The position numbers and the translations under genes are program-made. Shown here piece by piece: positions 1 through 5,511 of a stretch of DNA of 6,049 bases. The number at the start of each line of letters is the position of its first letter. Positions within the stretch are counted from its first letter, which is position 1. Under the pieces are notes generated by a model. It searched no databases and was not told the DNA's origin. It saw only the letters and a list, made by a program, of their open reading frames with translations. This stretch comes from Methanocorpusculum sp. MCE (lineage in GTDB: Archaea; Halobacteriota; Methanomicrobia; Methanomicrobiales; Methanocorpusculaceae), in assembly GCA_003315675.1 (NCBI GenBank), contig NIZU01000048.1, forward strand, positions 1 to 6,049. Direction: 5' to 3'.

Positions 1-116
1 TGGAGTTCGAGGTCGCGGACCCGTTCCATGAGGTCGGCATAGTCGCGTTCGAGTTCTTCGAGGCGTTTTTCCATGTTTTCCTGGGATGTCATGTATAGGA
101 GATTGGCTACATCCAT
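1..116 (-). CDS. N-terminus of an unidentified coiled-coil protein (partial)
   Basis: The reading frame starts at 116 and runs off the left edge, giving 38 residues that begin MDVANLLYMTSQ. The start is chosen because a GGTGA Shine-Dalgarno core lies 6 bases upstream (127-123); the internal ATG at 92 has no such site. From about residue 13 the sequence is a charged heptad-like helix rich in E, R, K and L (for example EKRLEELERDYADLMERVRD), typical of a coiled coil. Coiled-coil N-termini of this kind occur in the proteasome-activating nucleotidase PAN and in many other archaeal proteins, but no catalytic domain is inside the window, so no function is assigned. The IS5 element lies directly upstream and may have separated the gene from its native promoter. 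The frame and start are fairly secure; the identity is unknown. Confidence 0.6.
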   Translation of the reverse strand, partial: MDVANLLYMTSQENMEKRLEELERDYADLMERVRDLEL

Positions 117-117
117 A

Positions 118-130
118 CCCCCTCACCCCC
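118..130 (-). promoter_or_regulatory. G-rich ribosome binding site for the coiled-coil gene
   Basis: On the minus strand the stretch reads GGGGGTGAGGGGG and is followed by T and then ATG. Its GGTGA core matches the archaeal Shine-Dalgarno consensus and is 6 bases from the start codon, which decides the start at 116. The site is unusual because it sits in long homopolymer runs (G8, G5, with T7 upstream) that may vary in length. Confidence 0.5.
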
Positions 131-133
131 CCC

Positions 134-158
134 AAAAAAAGAAGAATACCCATTATTC
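134..158 (-). terminator. Possible terminator after the IS5 transposase
   Basis: On the minus strand a small hairpin (GAATA/TATTC, 5-bp stem, 5-base loop, 144-158) is followed by the T-rich run TTCTTTTTTT. It lies about 20-45 bases beyond the transposase stop. Archaeal termination depends mainly on T-rich runs, so this fits, but the stem is weak. Confidence 0.3.
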
Positions 159-179
159 CTTGACGTTTTTTTTTTAAAT

Positions 180-1171
180 TTACACTCTGTTTTGAATCGT
201 TTTCACCTGATAGATATTATAACAAAATGCAGCCAGCATATTTTTCACTCGTACTCTTTGCAGCGTTGTTACCTTTACCAACCCTGCATGAAAGATATTT
301 TTGATCACTACATAGGGTCTCTCGCCCTTTGATCTCTTCCTACTTATTCGCAGATTTCTCAGTTTATCTCGTATGCCAATGGGATGCCCTCTCGCTCCCC
401 TTTTCATTGTGGCACTATATCCCTTGCATTTTGCTCCCTGATATCCCCGATCCCGATAGACCACTTCTCCTTTTTCTGAGAGGTCCACCTGACTATCATG
501 AACATTTGCCGTGGTGGTTTCAATGCGTCGAATAAGATCGTGCGTCGTATCCATGATGGTATGAAGTTTATAGCCATAGTGCATTTTGCCGTTCTTGGAC
601 ATGATTTTTCCATCTTTATCCCGTCGTGTTTTTGCCTGATCTCCTCGCGGCGTGTCTTTCTTACAATGACCGGGTTCAGCATACACAAACGTTGCATCCT
701 GAATCATACCTTGTTCAATTTTCAGACCTTTCAGGTCAAGTTGTCTCTGAAACTCCTGCCAGACCACTGTATCAACGCCTGATTCGGACATGCGCTCCCG
801 AAATAACCAGATCGTTGAATTGTCGGGTATTTTGTCAGGACAGCCAAGAGTTCGCAAGATCGAATCTTGCTCACCGTTTCGGGCTAACGCCCTCACTTAC
901 CATGCCAAAAAGAAAGACGATCATAAATTTCACGTTCAACGGCGAGATCAGACAGATTATACCAGACTTCCAGAAGCTGAATCTTGAACATAAGTATGAC
1001 ATCGACATTGGGATGACCGCCCTTGCCGGATTTATTTGCATACATGGATTCAAGAAGAGGGCGAAACACATCCCAATCAAGTGTTTTACCAACGTCGGAG
1101 AGACGGTCGCCAAGTTTTTCATAACGTTCGTGATATGCCTGGTTGAGACCAAAGCTGCTGAAAGTCCCCAT
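180..1171 (-). pseudogene. IS5-family DDE transposase, interrupted
   Basis: This encodes a cut-and-paste DDE transposase in two pieces. The first piece (1171-893, 92 residues) begins MGTFSSFGLNQAY and holds the N-terminal IS5 domain up to DRLSF, then meets a stop. The second (frame 896-180) resumes at LGCPDKIPD and holds the catalytic core: D in GMIQDATF, D in VYRDRGYQG and E in KGERPYVVIK (residues 67, 149 and 192 of the piece), with the family motif RIETTTANVHDSQVDLS. The break is a 47-bp hairpin repeat at 850-896. Removing exactly those bases joins the pieces in frame as FWHGNLGCPD, giving a transposase of a bit over 300 residues, normal for IS5. The GTG that could start the second piece lies in the repeat. 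Family assignment is very sure. The gene is probably inactive, unless the pieces work separately. Confidence 0.85.
850..896 (-). repeat. Double-hairpin repeat unit inserted in the transposase
   Basis: Read on the minus strand, the 47-base unit begins GTGA, then forms hairpin 1 (GGGC, loop GTTA, GCCC), the linker GAAACGGTGA, hairpin 2 (GCAAGAT, loop TCG, ATCTTGC) and ends GAAC. It has the same architecture as the unit at 5425-5472: same ends, similar linker, different stem bases with pairing preserved. It splits the transposase frame, and its 47 bases are not a multiple of three. This suggests a small mobile or REP-like palindromic element. Confidence 0.7.
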
Positions 1172-1193
1172 ACATACTACTCAACGTACGAAA

Positions 1194-1207
1194 AGAAAGT
1201 ACTTTCT
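1194..1207. repeat. 14-bp perfect palindrome upstream of the transposase
   Basis: AGAAAGTACTTTCT reads identically on both strands. It is 22 bases upstream of the transposase start and just inside the A8/T8 run that probably marks the element's edge. It could be a transposase or repressor site; the function is inferred from position only. Confidence 0.45.
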
Positions 1208-1208
1208 G

Positions 1209-1218
1209 TCAAAAAAAA
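1209..1218 (-). terminator. T-run terminator for the Nbp35-type gene
   Basis: On the minus strand an uninterrupted T8 run begins 37 bases after the stop codon at 1256-1258. Oligo-T runs without a strong hairpin are the usual archaeal termination signal. Confidence 0.4.
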
Positions 1219-1254
1219 GGTTGTTAGAAATTCTCAGGTTGTTAGAAATTCTCA
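1219..1254. repeat. Two perfect tandem copies of an 18-bp sequence
   Basis: GGTTGTTAGAAATTCTCA occurs at 1219-1236 and again, identical, at 1237-1254. The pair fills the gap between the oligo-A run at the IS5 edge and the stop codon of the Nbp35-type gene (1256-1258). No copy was seen at the left end of the IS5 element, so it is not a simple target-site duplication. Perfect identity suggests a recent local duplication. Confidence 0.8.
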
Positions 1255-1255
1255 A

Positions 1256-2128
1256 TTATTCTTTGGACTCGATAACTGCGATCAGATTTTCCATAACCTT
1301 ATCGACGGCATCCCAGGTGGGGCTGGTCTTGCCCGGCGTCCTGACGATGAACGGTCTTCCTTCATCGGCGGCTTTCCGCATCTCGATATCCAGCGGGATC
1401 GCGCCGAGATAGGGAACCTTATACTGCTCGGCAGCCTTTTCTCCGCCGCCTTTCCCGAAGATGTCGACGACTTCACCGCAGTGAGGACAGACCATCCCCG
1501 ACATATTCTCGATAACGCCAAGAACAGAAAGATTCATCATTTCGACAAATTTGATGGCTTTGGTCGCATCCAAAACGGCGACATCCTGAGGAGTCGTCAC
1601 GATCACGGCGCCCTCCACGTTCGGCGCGAACTGGATGATATTCAATGCTTCATCACCGGTTCCAGGCGGGAGATCCACGATCAGATAGTCGAGGTTGCCC
1701 CATTCCACGTCACCGAGGAACTGTTTGGTTGCGGCAGCCTTCATTGGTCCGCGCCATACGACCGGGCTGTCGGTCTCATTTAAGAGAAGAGCGATTGAGA
1801 TGACCTTCAATGAACCGGTCACCTTGACAGGCATAATACGGTTACCCATCGCCTGCAGACGGAGATCTTCGATTCCAAGCATCTTGCCGATCGAAGGACC
1901 GTGCAGATCGAGATCCAGAAGTCCGGTCTGATATCCATGGTTGGAAAGGGCATAGGCGAGATTTACCGAGACGGTACTTTTCCCGACCCCGCCTTTTCCG
2001 GATAGGACGAGAATTACGTGACGTACGCGAATGTCGGACTTTTCCGGCATATTTTTACTTGATTCGGGTTTCTGTGAACAGGTATCACAGTTTTCAGTGC
2101 AGTTTTCAGGACATGTTTCAGTGGTCAT
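1256..2128 (-). CDS. ApbC/Mrp/Nbp35-type iron-sulfur cluster carrier ATPase
   Basis: A 290-residue soluble P-loop ATPase of the MinD/Mrp/Nbp35 group, which assembles and transfers [4Fe-4S] clusters to target proteins in the cytoplasm. The deviant Walker A motif SGKGGVGKST is at residues 43-52, DLDLHGPS at 72-79 and the Mrp signature VDLPPGTGDE at 151-160. The CPHC pair at 214-217 is the conserved CXXC that holds the bridging cluster between two subunits. The N-terminus carries C6, C10, C14 and C17 in CX3CX3CX2C spacing, an Nbp35-like extra cluster site that fixes the start. GGAG lies 9 bases upstream (2141-2138). Length is normal. It is convergent with nothing; the IS5 element follows it at the 3' side. 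It lies downstream of the peroxiredoxin but probably has its own promoter. The name mrp or nbp35 could be used; the function is secure at family level. Confidence 0.92.
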   Translation of the reverse strand: MTTETCPENCTENCDTCSQKPESSKNMPEKSDIRVRHVILVLSGKGGVGKSTVSVNLAYALSNHGYQTGLLDLDLHGPSIGKMLGIEDLRLQAMGNRIMPVKVTGSLKVISIALLLNETDSPVVWRGPMKAAATKQFLGDVEWGNLDYLIVDLPPGTGDEALNIIQFAPNVEGAVIVTTPQDVAVLDATKAIKFVEMMNLSVLGVIENMSGMVCPHCGEVVDIFGKGGGEKAAEQYKVPYLGAIPLDIEMRKAADEGRPFIVRTPGKTSPTWDAVDKVMENLIAVIESKE

Positions 2129-2186
2129 GTATCAATACTCCATTGGGATTCTGCCGCATAGGAGGTACATGCAGCAGAAATTGAGA

Positions 2187-2200
2187 GACATATATTGGAG
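2187..2200 (-). promoter_or_regulatory. Possible TATA box for the Nbp35-type gene
   Basis: On the minus strand CCAATATATGTC lies about 60-70 bases upstream of the start at 2128. With archaeal spacing, transcription would begin near 2165 and leave a leader of about 35-40 bases. No clear purine-rich BRE precedes it, so support is weak. Confidence 0.3.
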
Positions 2201-2257
2201 AAATAAAATGGTTCAGGAATCGGACAGGGTTTTATGAATCTGCCGATCCTCGTTTTG

Positions 2258-2383
2258 TCACCAAAGTTCGATGTTGATCGGATCCAGTCCCATGGCACGG
2301 ATCCAGTGAGGACCCGACGTGGCGGCATTTGCAACGAAGAAGGAGACTGGATTTGTATGAGAGGTTAGAGGGACGTAGAGTGG
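2258..2383 (-). pseudogene. Coding-like 3' tail without a start, behind the peroxiredoxin
   Basis: Immediately after the peroxiredoxin TAA and in the same frame, 41 further codons run to a TGA at 2258-2260. The translation includes NPVSFFVANAATSGPHW and ends GLDPINIELW. Third positions favour C and G much as in the neighbouring genes, and the composition looks like a real protein C-terminus. No ribosome binding site or suitable early start is present. It may be the surviving 3' end of a gene whose front was lost, or chance. The parent gene is not recognised. Apart from this tail, 2129-2257 holds only the likely Nbp35 promoter and leader. Confidence 0.3.
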
Positions 2384-3157
2384 TTACGTTTTTTCGCGTC
2401 TGAAACACATGAACCAGTCAAGACAATACTGGTCATCATTCGTTGATTCCATGCGTTCCTTTGCCGTACCGCAGGAACCTGCTGTCGGCACGATTACATC
2501 ATCCCCGGGACGCCAGTCAGCAGGTGTTGCGACCTGATCACTGTCTGCTTTCTGCAGAGCAAGGATGATACGTTTGATCTCATCGAAGTTTCTTCCGGTC
2601 GATAGAGGATAATACAGAATGGTCCTGATCTTTGCCGACGGATCAATGACGAATACCGCACGAACGGCCTGGGTATTCGACTGACCCGGCTGGATCATGC
2701 CGAATTTATTGGCAACTTCCATCCGGATATCTTCGATCAACGGAAACTTCACCTCGATGTTCTTCTTCCCTTTCCATTCAAGCTCCTGGATTTTGCGAAG
2801 CCAGGCGATGTGGGCGTAGAGAGAGTCTACCGAGAGTCCGATAAGTTCGGTGTTCAGTTCGGCGAATTCGTCGGCCATCGACGCAAACGTCATGAACTCG
2901 GTTGTACAAACCGGGGTAAAGTCTGCAGGGTGCGAGAAGAGTATGACCCACTTCCCGGCATAATCCTCGGGAAACCGGATAGGTCCCTGCGTCGTTACCG
3001 CCTCAAAGGAGGGGGCGGTTTCACCGATCAGCGGCATTTTTGCGCCGCCGATGTGCGAATGTCCATCATTGTATCTGTGAAAACGATGATGATGATAATA
3101 ACAGCAGATCTCCTGCTGCTTTTCATCCTGCATTGCATGTGCTAGTGTTTTTTCCAT
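2384..3157 (-). CDS. Prx6-type archaeal peroxiredoxin with His/Cys-rich N-terminal extension
   Basis: A 257-residue thiol peroxidase that reduces hydrogen peroxide and organic peroxides in the cytoplasm. The usual family start would be M41 (MPLIGETAPSF). The peroxidatic cysteine is C84 in DFTPVCTTE with T81 nearby, the active-site arginine is probably R166 in AVRAVFV, and the C-terminal pair C245/C251 in YCLDWFMC has the CX5C spacing of the archaeal thioredoxin peroxidases, one of them acting as resolving cysteine. The first 40 residues are unusual: C18-C19, HHH at 22-24, and H27, H33 and H35, which resemble a metal-binding segment. This start is preferred because GGAGGTCA lies 7 bases upstream while M41 has no good site. 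It follows the DUF134 gene by 57 bases on the same strand, so the two are probably co-transcribed. Family is very sure; the role of the extension is unknown. Confidence 0.92.
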   Translation of the reverse strand: MEKTLAHAMQDEKQQEICCYYHHHRFHRYNDGHSHIGGAKMPLIGETAPSFEAVTTQGPIRFPEDYAGKWVILFSHPADFTPVCTTEFMTFASMADEFAELNTELIGLSVDSLYAHIAWLRKIQELEWKGKKNIEVKFPLIEDIRMEVANKFGMIQPGQSNTQAVRAVFVIDPSAKIRTILYYPLSTGRNFDEIKRIILALQKADSDQVATPADWRPGDDVIVPTAGSCGTAKERMESTNDDQYCLDWFMCFRREKT

Positions 3158-3162
3158 AGAGA

Positions 3163-3170
3163 TGACCTCC
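3163..3170 (-). promoter_or_regulatory. Strong Shine-Dalgarno site deciding the long peroxiredoxin start
   Basis: GGAGGTCA on the minus strand, with GGAGGT 7 bases before the ATG at 3157, is a near-perfect archaeal Shine-Dalgarno site. It supports translation of the His/Cys-rich extension rather than initiation at M41. Confidence 0.75.
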
Positions 3171-3214
3171 GTAAAGGATCATTTCAGGATATGTCTGAAC
3201 AACACGTTCTGCAC

Positions 3215-3589
3215 TTACTCGCCTTCGGTATGCATACCGCATCCTTCCGGATGGACACCGCCGTCTGCATGAGGGCAGCATGAAACTCTGATAATTTTCC
3301 CGTTTGCCAAAGCATCCGCGACTTTATAGCGTGCCTCGTGGAGGTCGCGCCATGCCGTTTTTCTGGAGACACCCAGAACACCGGCCGCGTCCTCCTGAGA
3401 GAGCCCTTCGAGATCGACAAGTTTCAAAACCGCGATCTCTTCGGGATACAAGGTAACCATCTCAATATTGACCTTCCTTTGCGGACAGACCGGGGCGTAA
3501 CACCCGGGAGGTTCATTGAGTTCGACGCAACGCCTTACCCTTGGTCTTCCGCATTTACCTTTTGGACAAATCTCAGGGTTTTCAGGCAT
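3215..3589 (-). CDS. DUF134-family Cys-rich HTH DNA-binding protein
   Basis: A 124-residue protein of the DUF134/COG1342 family, predicted DNA-binding regulators with a sigma-70 region 4-like helix-turn-helix. The HTH spans about residues 47-94 and contains LEGLSQEDAAGVLGVSRKTA, close to the family core. The N-terminus has GRPRVRR and five cysteines (C8, C13, C21, C30, C35). The C-terminus has C104-C105 and C117 with H107, H113 and H120, a short Cys/His-rich tail. This many potential ligands suggests metal, Fe-S or thiol sensing, which is inference. It is the first gene of a likely two-gene unit with the peroxiredoxin and is divergent from atwA, so it may control both. The start at 3589 has only a weak GAGAT upstream, but it includes the N-terminal cysteines. 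Family is sure; the regulated genes are unproven. Confidence 0.87.
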   Translation of the reverse strand: MPENPEICPKGKCGRPRVRRCVELNEPPGCYAPVCPQRKVNIEMVTLYPEEIAVLKLVDLEGLSQEDAAGVLGVSRKTAWRDLHEARYKVADALANGKIIRVSCCPHADGGVHPEGCGMHTEGE

Positions 3590-3656
3590 ATCTCTACTCG
3601 TACTGCATATCTTCTCATGCCATACCTAAAGCGTTTTCGATTATCAGGTCTGGTTT

Positions 3657-3670
3657 GGAAAAATATGTAG
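3657..3670 (-). promoter_or_regulatory. Possible TATA region for the DUF134-peroxiredoxin unit
   Basis: On the minus strand CTACATATTTTTCC lies about 70-80 bases upstream of the DUF134 start and would place transcription initiation near 3635. It overlaps one arm of the inverted repeat at 3663-3683. The assignment rests on AT content and spacing only. Confidence 0.25.
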
Positions 3671-3683
3671 TGAGTACACATAT
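3663..3683. promoter_or_regulatory. Inverted repeat in the divergent control region (possible operator)
   Basis: ATATGT and ACATAT form 6-bp arms separated by 9 bases. The site lies between the likely promoters of the DUF134 and atwA genes, where a dimeric regulator could affect both. The short arms are AT-rich and could occur by chance. Confidence 0.3.
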
Positions 3684-3686
3684 GCG

Positions 3687-3700
3687 CCAAAATATATTAA
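3687..3700 (+). promoter_or_regulatory. TATA box for atwA
   Basis: CCAAAATATATTAA contains the TATA-like AATATATT at 3691-3698. Usual archaeal spacing puts the transcription start near 3720, giving a leader of about 35 bases before the ATG at 3756. AATATATT is itself palindromic and could in principle also serve the minus strand. Confidence 0.45.
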
Positions 3701-3720
3701 TGTATGCGACACGAATCATT

Positions 3721-3730
3721 CTTGTACAAG
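3721..3730. promoter_or_regulatory. Perfect palindrome CTTGTACAAG at the predicted atwA transcription start
   Basis: This 10-bp perfect palindrome lies about 25-30 bases downstream of the atwA TATA box, where a bound repressor would block initiation. It is a candidate operator for the adjacent DUF134 protein or another regulator. Role inferred from position. Confidence 0.4.
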
Positions 3731-3745
3731 TAGTATCCGAATTTT

Positions 3746-3753
3746 GGAGATGA
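3746..3753 (+). promoter_or_regulatory. Shine-Dalgarno site deciding the atwA start
   Basis: GGAGATGA matches seven of eight bases of GGAGGTGA. The GGAG core is 6 bases before the ATG at 3756, so that ATG is preferred over the TTG at 3744 and the ATG at 3750, which lie too far upstream or overlap the site. Confidence 0.65.
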
Positions 3754-3755
3754 GC

Positions 3756-5390
3756 ATGTCGACACCGTTTATAACAATAGAGAATGTATGTATGGACTTC
3801 GGCGAGGAGGAGCGGATTCGTGTTTTAGACGATATCTGCCTCGATATAGCCGAAGGAGAAATCGTGGGCGTGATCGGAAGATCGGGATGCGGAAAGACCG
3901 TTCTGATCCACCTTATCAGGGGTATCGATACCCCGCCCACCAGCGGTAAAATCATCTATCATATTTCCCGCTGCCGGAAATGCGGCAGGATCGAGTTCAG
4001 AAGCGATGCAGGGAAACCCTGCCCGGTCTGCGGTGAGACGCTCGCGGCCGAAGACATCGATTTCTGGGCGCCGGAAAACGAGGCGGTGAAAACAAAGATC
4101 ATGGCCAGGACCTCGCTGATGTTCCAGAGAACGTTCTCCCTGTATGGTGATGACCGCGTGATCGAGAATGTTCTCCGGGCACTCGACGATATCAATTATC
4201 CCGCCAATCAGGCACTTTCCCGTGCAGCGGATCTGGTGGATGAGGTACGTCTCAGTCACCGGATGATGCATGTGGCCCGCGATCTTTCCGGGGGGGAGAA
4301 GCAGCGCGTGGTGCTTGCCCGGCAGCTCGCCCGCGAACCGCTGTTTCTGTGCGCCGATGAACCGACGGGGACGCTGGATCCGAAGACCGCGACGATCGTT
4401 CACGAGCTGCTGAAGGCAGCGGGAACTGATAAGCGGATGGGTATGGTGATCACGTCGCACTTCGCTCAGGTGCTGGAGGATGTGTGCGATCGTACGGTCA
4501 TGATGGAGGACGGACGGATCACGAAGATCAGCAGTCCGGATGAGATCGTGGCGGAGTTTATGAAGGGATGTAAGGATGACTGCACGTATGTATGCGCCGA
4601 CTGCGGGAGTGCGATCGTTCGGGCGAAGGATCTGTCGAAGAAGTTCATCGCAGTGGACCGTGGCGTGATCAATGCGGTGGATAAGATCAGTTTCGAGGTG
4701 TATGAGCGGGAGATCCTGGGCATTATCGGGGTGTCCGGCGGAGGAAAGACGACGCTTTCGAAGATGATTGCGGGTCTGTATGAGCCGACGGGCGGAACGC
4801 TTGAGGTGCGGATCGGCGATGAGTGGGTGGATATGCGAAGACAGGGGTATGAGTTCCGCGGGAGAGCGAAGAAGTACATCGGTCTTCTGCATCAGGAGTA
4901 TGATCTGTACCCCCACCGGACGGTTATCGATAATCTGACGGATGCAATCGGGCTGGAGTTTCCAAAAGAGCTTGCCGTGCGAAAAGCGGTGATCACGCTT
5001 CGGATGGCTGGTTTTACGGAGAAGAAGGCGAAGGATATTCTGAACCGGAAGCCTTCGGAGCTTTCCGAAGGGGAGAAGCACCGGGTGGCACTGGGTCAGG
5101 TCCTGATCCGGGAACCGCTGATCATTCTTTTAGATGAGCCGACGGGAACGATGGATCCGATCACGAAGATTGATGTGAAGCATTCGATCGTGCATGCCCG
5201 CGATGAGATGGACGAGACGTTTATCATCGTTTCCCATGATATGGATTTCGTCCGGGATGTGTGCGACCGGTGCATGTTCATCCGCGGTGGAAAGATCATT
5301 GCGGAAGGACCGACGGCGGATGTGCTGGCCCAGATCTCCGAGAAGGAAGTCGAAAAGATGGCGGCGGATCTGGAGAGCGGTAAGCTCTGA
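3756..5390 (+). CDS. atwA: AtwA-type methyl-coenzyme M reductase activation component A2 (twin ABC ATPase)
   Basis: A soluble 544-residue twin ABC ATPase with no membrane segments. Component A2 binds ATP and takes part in reductive activation of the nickel cofactor F430 of methyl-coenzyme M reductase, the last enzyme of methanogenesis. Domain 1 has Walker A GRSGCGKT (41-48), a family-typical zinc-ribbon insert (C73, C76, C89, C92), Q124, signature LSGGEKQ (177-183), Walker B ending D201-E202 and H235. Domain 2 has Walker A GVSGGGKTT (325-333), Q380, the variant signature LSEGEKH (436-442), D460-E461 and H494. Between them lie C272, C276, C280 and C283 (CX3CX3CX2C), a possible metal or Fe-S site; C503 and C506 form another CXXC near the end. 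It is divergent from DUF134 and is followed by the hairpin cluster at 5395. The family is close to certain. Methanogens may carry several A2 paralogues, so this copy's exact role is less sure. Confidence 0.92.
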   Translation: MSTPFITIENVCMDFGEEERIRVLDDICLDIAEGEIVGVIGRSGCGKTVLIHLIRGIDTPPTSGKIIYHISRCRKCGRIEFRSDAGKPCPVCGETLAAEDIDFWAPENEAVKTKIMARTSLMFQRTFSLYGDDRVIENVLRALDDINYPANQALSRAADLVDEVRLSHRMMHVARDLSGGEKQRVVLARQLAREPLFLCADEPTGTLDPKTATIVHELLKAAGTDKRMGMVITSHFAQVLEDVCDRTVMMEDGRITKISSPDEIVAEFMKGCKDDCTYVCADCGSAIVRAKDLSKKFIAVDRGVINAVDKISFEVYEREILGIIGVSGGGKTTLSKMIAGLYEPTGGTLEVRIGDEWVDMRRQGYEFRGRAKKYIGLLHQEYDLYPHRTVIDNLTDAIGLEFPKELAVRKAVITLRMAGFTEKKAKDILNRKPSELSEGEKHRVALGQVLIREPLIILLDEPTGTMDPITKIDVKHSIVHARDEMDETFIIVSHDMDFVRDVCDRCMFIRGGKIIAEGPTADVLAQISEKEVEKMAADLESGKL

Positions 5391-5424
5391 TAGGGAGGCT
5401 TAGCTGAGGCGGGTTGGCGAACAA

Positions 5425-5472
5425 GCGAGGGTCGTAGACCCGAGTCGGAGAGCAAACCGAAGGTTTGTGAAC
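5425..5472 (+). repeat. Double-hairpin repeat unit, second copy
   Basis: The unit begins GCGA, then hairpin 1 (GGGTC, loop GTA, GACCC), linker GAGTCGGAGA, hairpin 2 (GCAAACC, loop GAA, GGTTTGT with one G-T pair) and ends GAAC. Compared with 850-896, the ends and linker are largely conserved, while stem bases differ on both sides so that pairing is kept. Confidence 0.7.
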
Positions 5473-5490
5473 AAGTCGACGACCTCAGCC

Positions 5491-5511
5491 GAGCAAATCT
5501 TTGATTTGCGA
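5491..5511 (+). repeat. Third related hairpin (half unit)
   Basis: GA, then GCAAATC, loop TTT, GATTTGC and GAC form a perfect 7-bp stem with a 3-base loop. The flanks and stem length match hairpin 2 of the two full units, so this is probably a partial copy. Confidence 0.6.

Larger units (their letters stand above)
160..1218 (-). mobile_element. IS5-family insertion sequence, defective (approximate limits)
   Basis: The element is defined by its transposase gene (180-1171, minus) plus short AT-rich flanks. Both flanks hold homopolymer runs: T10 at 166-175 on the left and A8 at 1211-1218 on the right. Convincing terminal inverted repeats and a target duplication could not be found by eye, so the limits are approximate. 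It lies between the coiled-coil gene and the 3' end of the Nbp35-type gene, both on the same strand. It is probably unable to move by itself because the transposase frame is broken at 850-896. Confidence 0.6.

Noticed and set aside
893..898. Programmed ribosomal frameshift joining the two transposase frames
   Set aside because: No slippery heptamer is at the junction, and the 47-bp repeat fully explains the frame change.
150..1225. Terminal inverted repeats of the IS5 element
   Set aside because: Only poly-T/poly-A similarity and a shared TTGAC were found, at different offsets; not enough to define ends or a target duplication.
626..1783. 385-codon open frame on the plus strand
   Set aside because: It lies antisense to both the IS5 transposase and the Nbp35-type gene, crosses their boundary and resembles no protein family; it is a shadow of the real minus-strand genes.
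2208..2237. Nine-codon plus-strand ORF with a GGAG upstream
   Set aside because: Too short to support, and it lies in the likely promoter region of the opposite-strand gene; probably chance.
2125..2334. 69-codon minus-strand frame starting inside the prx-nbp35 gap
   Set aside because: No ribosome binding site, overlaps the nbp35 start and leader, and its translation is less protein-like than the other frame at 2258-2383.
3825..5081. 418-codon open frame on the minus strand
   Set aside because: It is antisense to atwA, whose ABC motifs are complete and unambiguous. The translation is rich in R, H and L in a way typical of shadow frames.
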